From assembly GCA_001603005.1 (NCBI GenBank), contig LVAJ01000016.1, positions 35,836-99,835 on the forward strand: a DNA stretch of 64,000 nt, given 5' to 3'. This DNA is from Clostridiales bacterium Firm_04. GTDB lineage: Bacteria > Bacillota > Clostridia > Oscillospirales > Ruminococcaceae. The translations under genes and the position numbers were made by a program. This document shows positions 55,801-63,465 of the stretch, in pieces; within the stretch, counting starts at the first letter, position 1; every line of letters begins with the position of its first letter. The notes under the pieces were generated by a model, which saw nothing but the letters and a program-made list of their open reading frames with translations, did no database searches and was not told the DNA's origin.

Positions 55801-58180
55801 CACGGCAAAGCAGGAGTACGGTGTGTTCATCGGACGGCAGCCTGTCACAGGCCAGAACCTCGGTGACCTGGATACGGACGGTTGGACTTATGATCCGGAC
55901 AAAAAGATTCTGACGCTGAAAGATTTCAGTCTGAATGATTCCGGTACAGTTGGCTTTACCGAGAAAGGTTATGGCGTTACGGCTGATTATCGTGGTGCCA
56001 TTGTTTCTCAGGATGAACTGACTGTAAAGCTGATTGGCGACAATTCAATTCAAACCGGCAAAGAGTGTGTGATCTATGCTGATAAATCACTGACGATCGA
56101 AGGAAACGGCAATCTGAAGATCAGCGGCGGCATCGATGGCCTTTACAGCAGGAACGGCAGCATTTATCTGGACGAAACAGGAACACTGACGTTTAACAAA
56201 ATCCAAATCGGTTTGAGTGCGAATAAAGGTATTATCGAATACACCAACGGAACCATTGAATTTTATCCGAAGCTGACCTCAGTAGGTGAAACACAGTATG
56301 CATACGGCAGTCTGGCCGCAGATGCAAAAATCAGTTTCTCCGGCAAGTTGCATGATCTCAGCGTGCTCGCCGGAAGTAAGGAAGAAGAAATTGCGGAAGT
56401 CACCGAAGAGGATCTCACCGAAGCAATGAAATCTTCCTATCTGACCATTACCCCGCAGCACAAAACCGACAAGCAGACAGAATCAGCGGAAACACATGAT
56501 TCCGGTTCCTGCGACAGCGGTGCAACCTATCATCTCTCCTGCGAGTGCGGACACATCAGCGAGGAAACCTTTGAAGCACCTGCCGGGGAGCATGTGCTTG
56601 TAAAGCATGATGCAAAGCCTGCAACTTGTGCGGAAGCCGGCACAGCTGCATACTGGGAATGCGAACACTGCGGCGAATGCTATGCGGACGAAAAGGGCAC
56701 CAAGCCGCTCACAGATGAGAGCATTGTGATTCCGGCACTCGGACACAAGATGACGCATCACGCAGCAGTCGAGGCGACCTGCACCAAGGCAGGCAGCATA
56801 GAATACTGGACATGCGATACCTGCGGTGAACGCTTTGGAGATGAAAACGGCAGCGTCAAGATCACAGCAACTGACATCACCGTTTCTGCAACCGGACACG
56901 AGTGGATTCAGGTGTTCAGCACACCAGCAACCTGCGATAAGGACGGAAAGATCGAGCACTGGGAATGCAAGAACTGTGGTCAGCTCAGCGCAGACAAGGA
57001 TGGCACCAAGCTGCTGAAAAAGGAAGATGTGGTCATCAAGGCATTCGGTCATACGTGGAGTGAATGGACTCTCATCAAGGAAGAATCCGAAACCGCTGAG
57101 GGCGAACGGGTACGTTCGTGCAGCGTCTGCGGCGAAACCGAAACAAAGGTTATTCCGAAACTGACAACCACGACGACTGCCGCAACGACAACGACTACAA
57201 CCACCACAACGATTTCGACGACGAAACCGACGACGACTACAACCACCACAACGATTTCGACGACGAAACCGACGACGACTACAACCACCACAACGATTTC
57301 GACGACGAAACCGACCACGACTACAACCACTACAACGAAGCCGACTACCACAACTACTACCACCACTTCGACGACGAAGCCGACCGCCACTACAACTACC
57401 ACCACTTCGACAACGAAGAAGACCACGACAACCACTACTACGACTTCGACAACGAAGCCGACGACGACTACAACCACCACAACGACTTCGACAACGAAGC
57501 CGACGACGACTACAACCACTACAACGAAGCCGACTACCACAACTACTACCACCACTTCGACGACGAAACCGACCACGACTACAATCACTACAACGAAGGC
57601 GACTACAACAACTACCACCACTTCGACAACGAAGGCGACTACCACAACAACGACCACAACTTCGACGACGAAGGCGACTACAACAACTACCACCACTTCG
57701 GCAACGAAGGCGACTACCACGGCAAGCGAAACGACGACAAGAGAGACGACAACCACTGTCACAATGACATCTGCTACTGTGACAAGCGAGTCGGAATCTC
57801 AGACCAGTGACACAACAGTAACCAGCGAAACCACGCCCACAGAACCGGAGTTCCTGCGCGGCGACGTCAACGGCGACGGAAAGATCGGCGTTGATGACGC
57901 ACAGACTGCACTGATTGCCTATACGGAACAATTCGCCGGCAATCCGGTTGACCTGACAGACATTCAGCGTAAAGCGGTTGATGTGAATGAGGACGGCAAA
58001 CTCAATGTGGACGATGCACAGAATATCCTGATCTACTACACGGAAACCAAGGTTGCAGGCAAAGTCCTCACATGGGAGGATCTGCTTGGCAACCAGAAGC
58101 AGGCGCAGCCGCGTCCGGTTCCACAAAAGCTGCCTGAAGATTTCCTAACAGACTTTGACAAATGGATTCCCGGAAGATGA
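49838..58180 (+). CDS. Giant dockerin protein (2780 residues), N-terminus uncertain
   Basis: Open from 49793 after an in-frame TAG at 49790; the first usable start is the GTG at 49838, which lacks a convincing ribosome site and gives no signal peptide, although dockerin proteins are normally exported. ATG-AAC-ATA at 49781 is in frame but directly before the TAG, so 5' decay, an unseen start, or stop read-through are possible. Residues 1-90 are Lys/Asn/Gln-rich; 90-1900 are beta-rich modules; around 1290-1350 a short-period Gly/Thr/Leu tract; 2000-2150 resembles carbohydrate-binding beta-helix segments (VIYADKSLTIEGNGNLKISG); 2215-2440 has four Cys-pair repeats (GH-x-ATC-x-AG-x-C-x-x-CG). A Thr/Lys/Pro linker spans 2445-2650; the dockerin is at 2670-2740 (GDVNGDGKIGVDDAQTALIA and DVNEDGKLNVDDAQNILIYY). 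Confidence 0.8.
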   Translation: MLQNVNAANTKVTAQSKPERETQKNTPAEKNGGRNQSISEKALESDSKKNGQGASDDAQKANKDETAKNDRNTQLAKANSNIIKQTVNSSGIMGMVNSAFGLVDSIAGMLGTTSKPRITNSIKGTVVRVGTGGTFVSYGGHYIGNGSTPNIRNAVVEVMIEGSKWTYDYSKKNGGKAYIFDGDFEANGGANVFNMCQGIGEKDLDAVMYNADSSNGAQNIKITYDEHYGVEQLFYENQVDTEAEADEPVNTANVQVRGGTFRCSFDAMNMAKLEPYNEGYGTGDKGKEHFNKFPGTFGSVNLGVDSFGADLIRDGRIQLLDNADGCLVLMDDQENGYNGLYHYRLFCGDNELRTKSYLKVYPNEAANNASFSMQLAYYLGTGHQTNDLFKDDEEGNNIRSPYRQMESYFDFQIDDYTNRPAYSVKPNFHYRKNKENEKKNQAEWDVYGESVATSEVWYYPTPLDKEGNPIKDTPYSNAIMYFNADDSVVKSMTGWIYNKSAKYVSQYTNVSKNEFGQYVLMDRDVLDDEIWPELIDKADSVPAVSLDTYEGIHTNMKYFTYKVYQVDPLTRENLNANRSYGGDDPLITVRYGCAPEETALKCKLPLDEVERRIKNIHPEWQGYRAGEMYRIVLEVEEQVGIGEKPLNRNGYTIFGFEGFNDFGQKLRTAKTTTSILFRCYEKAEQYRNIETDGGTTYEHKYLDTDFTPVQWLGYPTHTHTIPAGQKHTVEVRNGKTGMTDWECDTRVFDMYYQWWEVDKEGNPLKLLAGTDNVFVDGLDKHDERGTSYMLDAKAKHKPDSWDFFYKKKDGSLYQYANTVDSNDPHGKEYYQNDPETYPNITGLPKITENGQWKWTAEQIHMYSAETTDSDDLFIGKVHSLENNKIDANRTDSCYIPKEMIGKRIRVCVIALNTRWPLAYDKKQTFWSHTMMVCDPKSPEGYLTVETDEDEEFGEDVPATFSVQKLRDCYDEYNMVCDITYVAYGKYKSFCYDTKNLITDLSALPTAHYPKDFTDQRPDYVIDNDIFGDVGVVLHFTDKDRLAQVRARTEDYTTSMITSSDWLTLPPDLYGTFTIRDNLNSDPNEKDHPATFSVTALNGLNAGETISGVDLYAFGKVKSFTDLSIYDPKDLPEARYPVGFTEISTKPRFAQYRGEVVVRVTTSKGSEPYRTVYLTEEKPTLTGTVNITYDEDLSYATYDHPVKLSLDDFKGLAYNEEITEVHYKLQNRDEEKVFSTADNPDVFKNGIPSATFPNDFYEEGSAGWNSNRTYTPYVTVVVRRNTKSQKAVTTGKELELGKSTGIVQGTAVRTDIGTGTGLELGTAKRIELGSDTVIESETGTGIERALTGSTGLGTKISGIIRKNDDEIREETFAPTNYARFQYVVKATSVERSGKEVETVTVSDIQNGKYPYGIEAFYVMPPTAKIGYDFTDNTNTNENVAALNENGNIKLTGEPGEATFSMQSPDGETVTKTVRVYQDFDSIEISGIKAPVIGEKFDFDSIKVPEDAPYRISKVEWSRRWDTLGADDVAENYYPYTVSVTVEPKEFCELNESDASYRVITELADGSTELVKDIEIYDVYEEGTSQRIKSAKEITYTFPAQSDHTASEVSEVHIDFPTEVKEGTYWDEWVKDVNVCTNGFDEGFTFEITPGIGSEAEKTAAAYNCDPEDLKRFVKGVQNSLTLKITIPDELKANGDSFSKDVSFYVNGEKTKPDTAYSTQIFTTGIYDCLTVTEGEPPAAMPKYSLNQPNALVVGEPIDMSTILNCDDPNVSFKFRSVTYNGKSMEEYFDISSNEETGSVILTPKTRTSDSIDLNYTVSADPDKDGTPDYEVNSCFFYSKIYADASEAPEPDKTHTGTARLTLLDPDGKEVSKADYAIRTDADLPAVENAFISGCYDAEDKSVKPSQFENGKRYTVKTISADAIEVHAGTETVYGFVKSQDGKDISDIQISVDRAHFTAGDHISGLTPDTEYTLYYRQGVDGTLYTTKFRTAKQEYGVFIGRQPVTGQNLGDLDTDGWTYDPDKKILTLKDFSLNDSGTVGFTEKGYGVTADYRGAIVSQDELTVKLIGDNSIQTGKECVIYADKSLTIEGNGNLKISGGIDGLYSRNGSIYLDETGTLTFNKIQIGLSANKGIIEYTNGTIEFYPKLTSVGETQYAYGSLAADAKISFSGKLHDLSVLAGSKEEEIAEVTEEDLTEAMKSSYLTITPQHKTDKQTESAETHDSGSCDSGATYHLSCECGHISEETFEAPAGEHVLVKHDAKPATCAEAGTAAYWECEHCGECYADEKGTKPLTDESIVIPALGHKMTHHAAVEATCTKAGSIEYWTCDTCGERFGDENGSVKITATDITVSATGHEWIQVFSTPATCDKDGKIEHWECKNCGQLSADKDGTKLLKKEDVVIKAFGHTWSEWTLIKEESETAEGERVRSCSVCGETETKVIPKLTTTTTAATTTTTTTTTISTTKPTTTTTTTTISTTKPTTTTTTTTISTTKPTTTTTTTTKPTTTTTTTTSTTKPTATTTTTTSTTKKTTTTTTTTSTTKPTTTTTTTTTSTTKPTTTTTTTTKPTTTTTTTTSTTKPTTTTITTTKATTTTTTTSTTKATTTTTTTTSTTKATTTTTTTSATKATTTASETTTRETTTTVTMTSATVTSESESQTSDTTVTSETTPTEPEFLRGDVNGDGKIGVDDAQTALIAYTEQFAGNPVDLTDIQRKAVDVNEDGKLNVDDAQNILIYYTETKVAGKVLTWEDLLGNQKQAQPRPVPQKLPEDFLTDFDKWIPGR
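57160..57740 (+). repeat. Thr-rich linker minisatellite
   Basis: Short imperfect tandem units of ACGACGACTACAACCACCAC plus a TTCGACGACGAAACCG-like piece encode (T)n-ISTTKP or STTKP units, the first three 48-bp copies being almost identical. The tract codes for the likely O-glycosylated linker of the giant dockerin protein and is expected to vary in length between strains. Confidence 0.8.
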
Positions 58181-58225
58181 GACAGCATGAACGATTCACA
58201 TGAACGGTAAGACATCATAAACAGC

Positions 58226-58262
58226 AAACACCGCCTGATTTTGGTCAGGCGGTGTTTCTTTA
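58226..58262 (+). terminator. Terminator after giant dockerin gene
   Basis: A perfect 13-bp stem (AAACACCGCCTGA at 58226-58238 with complement at 58245-58257), loop TTTTGG, then TCTTT. Confidence 0.85.
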
Positions 58263-58400
58263 GTGTGCTAGGCATGGCACAGTTCTTGCGGGTAAAAGTC
58301 CCGCCACAGGTAGTTACCGAAAAGTGCAGCGAAAAGAAACGCTTTTCCAAAACAGATAACAGCAAACACTGCACTGCATTCTGAAAAAAGACAAAAATGG

Positions 58401-58520
58401 ACATTTCGTCCGCGACGAACGGTTCGTCCGGCATTTCGTCGCAGGCGCGGCAACTCGTGCGCAAAAATCGGCATTTCGTCGCCGTATATTGCATTTCGTC
58501 GCGCAAAACGGCATTCTGTC
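58401..58520 (+). repeat. Helically phased RCATTTCGTC array
   Basis: The 10-mer (A/G)CATTTCGTC starts at 58401, 58431, 58471 and 58491, with a variant GCATTCTGTC at 58511. All intervals are multiples of 10 bp (30, 40, 20, 20), so the copies lie on one helix face. A partial TTCGTCCG is at 58423. The array ends just upstream of the promoter at 58526. The preceding 58264-58400 shows no gene. Confidence 0.7.
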
Positions 58521-58525
58521 AGAAT

Positions 58526-58555
58526 TTGTTGCTTTTTTTACAAACGTGCTATAAT
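58526..58555 (+). promoter_or_regulatory. Promoter of small secreted protein
   Basis: TTGTTG at 58526-58531 and TATAAT at 58550-58555 with an 18-bp spacer. Confidence 0.6.
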
Positions 58556-58626
58556 TTTTTTGCAAGGGCAATCAAATACAAATTCCGGTTGCACCTGTAA
58601 ACTTTTTTTCATGAGGAGGATTTATT

Positions 58627-59586
58627 ATGAAACACTTTGGCTTGAAACAAATCGGCAAAAAACTCATTGCGCTTTCGATGGCTGCTGCTGCATCGGTCAC
58701 CATGATGCTCAGCATCGCACCGGCAACCGCAAACGCAGGCGATCCCACGGTTTATACATCGCAGGATGAATTTATCCCGCTCTCTGCGCCGATCTACAAC
58801 TGGAAGAACAGCAACAAGGTGCTCAGATTCAAGGTGAAGCTCGCATATAACTATACGGGCGGCGCCGATTTCGCTCTGATGGATAAGGACGGCAACTACA
58901 GTACAAACTTTCTGAGCTTTAAGCCGAAGCAGGGAACAGTCAGCTACGGCGGAACGCTGACCGATCTCACGGGCAGCGGAACGATGAGATGGTATCAGTG
59001 CAGCATCGAAGTCAATAAACTGTCCAATTTCGGTTATTCAAAGGGTACGTCGTTTTATCTCTCGCCCGCGCAGGAAAAACGTCAAACCTTGTATTATCTG
59101 TATAACCTTGGTCACGGTACTTATAAGGACTTCGAGGTTCTGGAAAATGTGGATCCGGACCGCAGCGTCACCCGTTTCCATGTCAATCAGCTGAATCTGA
59201 ATATGACCGACATGACACAACCGAATCCCGATTCTGTTCCGATGTGGAAATACAGCAGCAAGAAGATCATCTTCGATTTCAAGGCGACAAATGACCATTA
59301 CTACGGCAACGATAATTTTTCGATCAACATGCAAACGATCACCGATGACGGGCATTGGTACAAAATTGCGAATACGATCACGGTCAATGCAGTGACCGGT
59401 GCAACGACGCTTCCCGGTGCGACTGTGAACAGTCTCGGCGGCGGCTGGTATCATATTGAACTTCCGCTGAACAAGTTTACACCGTATTACGGACAGGTCA
59501 GCAATCCGGGCAGCCGTACACTGGATGTTATCGGCTTTGACTGGGTGAATCATTCGTTCCTGATGCGCGATTTCCGCGTGGTATAA
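58627..59586 (+). CDS. Secreted protein with two beta-sandwich repeats
   Basis: 319 residues with a clear signal peptide (hydrophobic stretch about 14-33, cleavage after ANA near 37) and AGGAGG ribosome site. The mature part is two similar units, about 40-180 and 185-319: each has a strand with Lys-x-Phe (NKVLRFKVKLAYNYTGG / SKKIIFDFKATNDHYYGN), then a W-Y motif (RWYQCSIEVNKLSNFG / GWYHIELPLNKFTPYYG), and ends YKDFEVLE / LMRDFRVV. Such jelly-roll units often bind carbohydrate. No dockerin, sortase signal or catalytic domain, so it is released or sugar-bound. A phased repeat array upstream suggests strong regulation. Confidence 0.75.
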   Translation: MKHFGLKQIGKKLIALSMAAAASVTMMLSIAPATANAGDPTVYTSQDEFIPLSAPIYNWKNSNKVLRFKVKLAYNYTGGADFALMDKDGNYSTNFLSFKPKQGTVSYGGTLTDLTGSGTMRWYQCSIEVNKLSNFGYSKGTSFYLSPAQEKRQTLYYLYNLGHGTYKDFEVLENVDPDRSVTRFHVNQLNLNMTDMTQPNPDSVPMWKYSSKKIIFDFKATNDHYYGNDNFSINMQTITDDGHWYKIANTITVNAVTGATTLPGATVNSLGGGWYHIELPLNKFTPYYGQVSNPGSRTLDVIGFDWVNHSFLMRDFRVV

Positions 59587-59610
59587 GTCCGGAATCTGCG
59601 ATGATGCAAA

Positions 59611-59643
59611 AAACAGCAGGGGAGTATTTTTCCCCTGCTGTTT
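59611..59643. terminator. Bidirectional terminator
   Basis: A perfect 13-bp stem (AAACAGCAGGGGA at 59611-59623 with complement at 59631-59643) between convergent genes; T-rich on both outer sides. Confidence 0.8.
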
Positions 59644-59660
59644 CTGTATCCTGATGTCTG

Positions 59661-62498
59661 TTATTTTTCGAGAAGATAACGCTTGAGCAAAGTCAGGTCA
59701 ACCGCATTTACACAGGCGTCCGCGTTGATATCGGCACATGACGGCACTTTCACGCTGCCCCTGTTTTGCAGGAACTTCAAAAGCGCGTCTGCGTCTTCGT
59801 TGTTTATGGTGCCGTCGCCGTTGATATCACCGTGCATTGTTGGCAGAACCGATTCATCCTGTATGAACGATACGATCCATGCAAGCATCGCATTGTTGCT
59901 GAGCATGACCTGATTGGTAGACCACGACAGAGCCGAATCCAGATAGCATCGCTGTGAATAGCTGTCTTCGGCGTCGATCGTCATCCCGTAAAGCTGCGCA
60001 TACCGGTCATAAAATCCTGCGCATGCGTTCGGACCGCTCACGATCGTGCCGTTTCCGATCGGCTCTCTGTTCGCCCAGATGTTGTCATAATATCTGTGAT
60101 CCGGTCTCTTGACGCTGTGGGCGCCGCAGCCGGTGATATAGGAGAACAGAAGCGGATTGTTGCCAAGCAGATAATCCATGCCGCGCACCATGCCGTTCAG
60201 ATATTTCGCATCGCCGGTCAGATCGTAGGCATATGCCATTGCGGTCAGATTGCTGAGCACACGGCCGTTTGAATTGAACTCATAGCCTACCACGCCACGC
60301 AGCTTGTCGTCCGGAAAGATGCCGGAGCCGTCATACTGATACGGCGTGCCGTAGCCCTGCTTGTCTTCTTCACTCACATAATAGTCTGCTGTATCCCGCA
60401 GCGAATCGAACAGTTTGTCCTGATATCTGTAATCCAGCAGCGAATCATGCAGCAGGAGCGACATGGAGCCCGCCGCCGCAGTATTCGTGCTGGTATACAT
60501 GGTAAAGGAGCCGTCTTCGACCGCGCTGTCGCCGCCGTAAACTCTTTTCTGGAATGTGAATGCATCCTTGTATTCGGAAAGCGCCTGATAATAGGTGTCT
60601 GCATCTGCATCCTTCCTGTCCGTTGCCGTGATGAACAGCTCGCTCGCTGCCCAGTAGGCTTCATCCGAAACATCGAGATCCGTGGTCGGGATCGTGAACG
60701 GCGCATACAGCGATCTGCCGTTGTTATTTTCAGCGGCAGGATCTTCCGGTTTATACGCATGATCCAGATATGCCTGATATGCGTCCTTTGCGCTTTTGTA
60801 CAGCGCTGCCGCATAGTTCTTGTCATATTCTGCCCAGAGTCTTGCGCCCTGTGCCGCGCAGGCTGCATAGTTCAGCGTTGCCGCAAGGGTAGGGGGCTGA
60901 ACCTTGTATGCAGCTTTCGTATAATCTGCATCCGCAGGCGGTGCGGTGCGTTCATAGTAATTGTACGCGTCATACGGCGTCAGTCCGACACCCAGCAGCA
61001 TGTGATGATAAAGACCGGCGTATTCGCCCCATTCCGTTTCCGTCGGCTGCACCTTCATTTTTGTCATAAAGTCCAGCTCGTACCGGCATGCCTCAAGGAT
61101 GTCCGGGATCCCGTTTTTCCTGTCTGTGCCGGAGAGCGCGGCGTCGCCGTCTGTAAAGTCCTGCCCGCCCGTGCTGTTCGTGACCGCACGCTCGAACATA
61201 TTCTGGAGCGTCCAGACCGTGCTGCCTGCCTGAATCATGTCCTTATCCGCCGTATCGCCGGTGAACCAGCCGCCGTAGACGTCGATCTTTTCGCAGCCCT
61301 TGATATCCGCGCCGTCAAATTCCGCCGTCAGGGAAGGATCCCATTCCGGCTGAATGTAGCCGTCTTTCTCGCGGGGGTTGTGTTCGAGTTCGCTGTCGGC
61401 ACGGCAGAACCGGAACAGATTGAGCGCGTCCGTCATCAGGTCGGAGCTGTCGGTCTGATACGGATTCGCACTGATTTTGAAATAGGGCGATTTCCATGTG
61501 GTATCCTTGATGCGGATGCAGTAGGTACCGGGCGTGCGAAATTCCGTGAAGTCGATCCTGCATACATTGTCGCCGGAATCCCTGTCATAGAAGACCTTTT
61601 CGGTTCTGCCGGTATGAACGACACTGTCGTTCTCGCTGACGATCTCATAATCATAAGCGCCCGTGAGTTCAAGCTTCGCATTGTCCGGTCTGTGATCCAT
61701 GTCGAGCCAGTAATCCAGTCCGGAGTCACCGGCATTGTCGCTGAGCGTCGCGTGCTTTTCAAGGTTCTGAAAATAACCGAGCTGATTGACCGCGATCTCG
61801 GGGCAGCCGCTGCAGTGCTGCCGCGAGATATAGCCGTGATCGGGACGCCAGCCGTCGGCATCGTCTCCGTCTGCGGCATCCACGATCGACATATCGTCGA
61901 ACCAGATCTCATCGCCCTGTTTTGCGTTTCCGCCGAAGCCGTTGGTATCATAGCCGTACTGGAACCGCCATTCGGAATAGAAGATATCCTTTGTCGGGAT
62001 GAATTTCGCAGTGATCTCCTGATATTCCGTTGTCAGCTTGAGCACGAATCCCCATGAACCGCCCATATCCGGTCCGGCATGCATCTCGCCGGCTGAACCG
62101 TCCAGCACAAAATAGCGCTCGGAATCGTCAAAGTTACAGATATGCGAAGCAAGCTCCAGGCCGGCGCGGTTCGCCTTGACCTTGAAGCTGATCGTGTATT
62201 GATGCCCCTTTCTGAAATTCAGATTATTCAGGCGGAACTGCAGATCGGACTGCGATTTGGTTTTCCCTTCCGGATGCAGAATGGTGATGTGCGCGGCACC
62301 GTCTTTGAGATCGACGTTCTGCCTTGCAGGGGATGCCTGAAACGGGATCCACGGGATGATCTTGCGGTCAAAGCTGCTTTCCTCAACGAAAATGGTTGCG
62401 GATGCAGTCAATGACGTCAGAACGGAGACCGGTGCTGTCACGGCGATTGCAGCCGTCATCAGACCGGCAAAGAAGCGTTTCCTGCGATGCTGTTTCAT
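59661..62498 (-). CDS. GH9-like dockerin protein with altered catalytic site
   Basis: 945 residues; ribosome site AAAGGAGG. Signal peptide 1-33; CBM4-type beta-sandwich about 35-210; Ig-like domain before the catalytic fold (PEIAVNQLGYFQNLEKHATL near 233); GH9 (alpha/alpha)6 domain about 335-870; dockerin 885-945 (GDINGDGTINNEDADALLKF and ADINADACVNAVDLTLLKRY). Order matches CbhA/CelK-type cellulosomal cellobiohydrolases. In active members the base motif reads GGWYDAGDHGKY; here it is GGWFTGDTADKD with no gap, putting Thr at both Asp positions. The acid motif NEVAI-x-WN is here NQVMLSNNAM (CAG codon), Gln for Glu. All three catalytic carboxylates seem lost, so it may be a cellulose-binding pseudoenzyme. 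Confidence 0.85.
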   Translation of the reverse strand: MKQHRRKRFFAGLMTAAIAVTAPVSVLTSLTASATIFVEESSFDRKIIPWIPFQASPARQNVDLKDGAAHITILHPEGKTKSQSDLQFRLNNLNFRKGHQYTISFKVKANRAGLELASHICNFDDSERYFVLDGSAGEMHAGPDMGGSWGFVLKLTTEYQEITAKFIPTKDIFYSEWRFQYGYDTNGFGGNAKQGDEIWFDDMSIVDAADGDDADGWRPDHGYISRQHCSGCPEIAVNQLGYFQNLEKHATLSDNAGDSGLDYWLDMDHRPDNAKLELTGAYDYEIVSENDSVVHTGRTEKVFYDRDSGDNVCRIDFTEFRTPGTYCIRIKDTTWKSPYFKISANPYQTDSSDLMTDALNLFRFCRADSELEHNPREKDGYIQPEWDPSLTAEFDGADIKGCEKIDVYGGWFTGDTADKDMIQAGSTVWTLQNMFERAVTNSTGGQDFTDGDAALSGTDRKNGIPDILEACRYELDFMTKMKVQPTETEWGEYAGLYHHMLLGVGLTPYDAYNYYERTAPPADADYTKAAYKVQPPTLAATLNYAACAAQGARLWAEYDKNYAAALYKSAKDAYQAYLDHAYKPEDPAAENNNGRSLYAPFTIPTTDLDVSDEAYWAASELFITATDRKDADADTYYQALSEYKDAFTFQKRVYGGDSAVEDGSFTMYTSTNTAAAGSMSLLLHDSLLDYRYQDKLFDSLRDTADYYVSEEDKQGYGTPYQYDGSGIFPDDKLRGVVGYEFNSNGRVLSNLTAMAYAYDLTGDAKYLNGMVRGMDYLLGNNPLLFSYITGCGAHSVKRPDHRYYDNIWANREPIGNGTIVSGPNACAGFYDRYAQLYGMTIDAEDSYSQRCYLDSALSWSTNQVMLSNNAMLAWIVSFIQDESVLPTMHGDINGDGTINNEDADALLKFLQNRGSVKVPSCADINADACVNAVDLTLLKRYLLEK

Positions 62499-62639
62499 AT
62501 TTTTCCTCCTTTATTCGCCGGCTCATCCGGATGCACGTTCCGGATGAGCACGCGCGCCCTGAAAACGAATGAAAACAAAGAACCGCCTGAACGGAACGCG
62601 TGCTGCTGCATTCGGCACTGCGATTTTTTGCATACTATT

Positions 62640-62668
62640 ATTATACTGTAAAGAATGCCCAAAGTCAA
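62640..62668 (-). promoter_or_regulatory. Promoter of GH9-like gene
   Basis: TTGACT (62663-62668) and TATAAT (62640-62645) on the minus strand, 17-bp spacer, about 140 bp before the ATG. Confidence 0.75.
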
Positions 62669-62821
62669 TATCGTTTCAGGAAATTTAATATTCATCATAG
62701 CCAAAGCGTTCGGGACGGCACAGCGGCATCCTGTCAGGGGAACGGCATGTTTATGCAATGGCAGAAGCGATCATTTATGTATTTTCCAAAAAATCTTATT
62801 ATCTGCAGAACATATAAGCTG

Positions 62822-62858
62822 AAAGCTCCGCACTGCCTTGTGTACAGTGCGGAGCTTT
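62822..62858 (-). terminator. Terminator hairpin
   Basis: A perfect 14-bp stem (AAAGCTCCGCACTG at 62822-62835 with complement at 62845-62858). It follows the dockerin remnant on the minus strand, and so may be the original end of that lost gene. Confidence 0.65.
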
Positions 62859-62887
62859 GTCATGTAAAATGGAAACGGAACCGCAGA

Positions 62888-63002
62888 TCATTCTGCAAGC
62901 GCATCTTCCGTGAGCATACGTGCGATGAATTGCAGGATCTTCTGCGCATCGCCGGAGTCCACGTTGCTGTCGTGCGTGACGTCGGCATTTGCGATGACGG
63001 CA
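62888..63002 (-). pseudogene. Dockerin C-terminal fragment
   Basis: The minus strand reads NADVTHDSNVDSGDAQKILQ then FIARMLTEDALAE and stop at 62888: the second calcium loop and helix of a type I dockerin, related to the QYIARI ending of the dockerins at 25112 and 34342. Everything upstream is replaced by an ABC ATPase piece in another frame. Confidence 0.7.
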
Positions 63003-63005
63003 TGC

Positions 63006-63206
63006 AATAGCTGTCCGCTGCTTCTGACCGCCGGAAAGTGCCATAGGATGTTTATCGCTGTATTCGGACAGATCAAGCTGAGCGAGTATTTCATCACTGC
63101 GATGCGTTTTCTCTGTGTCTGTTATCTGCTTATCCGTGATGCTCAGCATCACTTCGTCCCTGACACTTTCGTTAAAGAGCTGATGATTGACGTCCTGCAT
63201 GATCAT
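63006..63206 (-). pseudogene. ECF-type ABC ATPase fragment
   Basis: The minus strand reads MIMQDVNHQLFNESVRDEVM near 63206, then ILAQLDLSEYSDKHPMALSG and GQKQRTAIA near 63010. These are the Q-loop (MQD) and signature (LSGGQKQR) of an energy-coupling-factor or cobalt-type ATPase. Walker A, Walker B and both ends are absent. It joins the dockerin fragment with a frame change at about 63003-63008. Confidence 0.75.
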
Positions 63207-63465
63207 ATAGCAGATTTTCAGCAGTTGCTGTTGAAGAGGCTATGAAGGGCTAAAATACGTGGTTTCTGAATTTCGGGAATTTAACAAAATCCTGAATCCG
63301 TGAAATCCAGCCCTGTTTTCGGGCAACAAAAAAGAGAACAATTCTTACAGCTCAAAATGGCTGCATAGATGTTCTCCAGCGGTCAGATATTCAGTTCTAA
63401 TACCGTACAGGGCGCAGAAACCTCAGCCCTAATTGGGGCTGTTTCAAAAATTGATTATGCTGAGA

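Noticed and set aside
57118..57810. A 230-codon plus-strand frame rich in His, Asn, Asp and Tyr within the giant gene
   Set aside because: It is the shifted frame of the Thr-rich linker; the composition follows from the ACN codon repeats.
56483..58126. A 547-codon minus-strand frame opposite the end of the giant dockerin gene
   Set aside because: Cys/Gly/Arg-rich translation of the complement of the Thr-codon tract; clearly a composition artefact.
58264..58330. Possible group II intron or structured RNA remnant (GCGGGTAAAAGTCCCGC hairpin region)
   Set aside because: The words recall intron domain I, but only about 60 bp match in style, with no domain V hairpin and no reverse transcriptase nearby.
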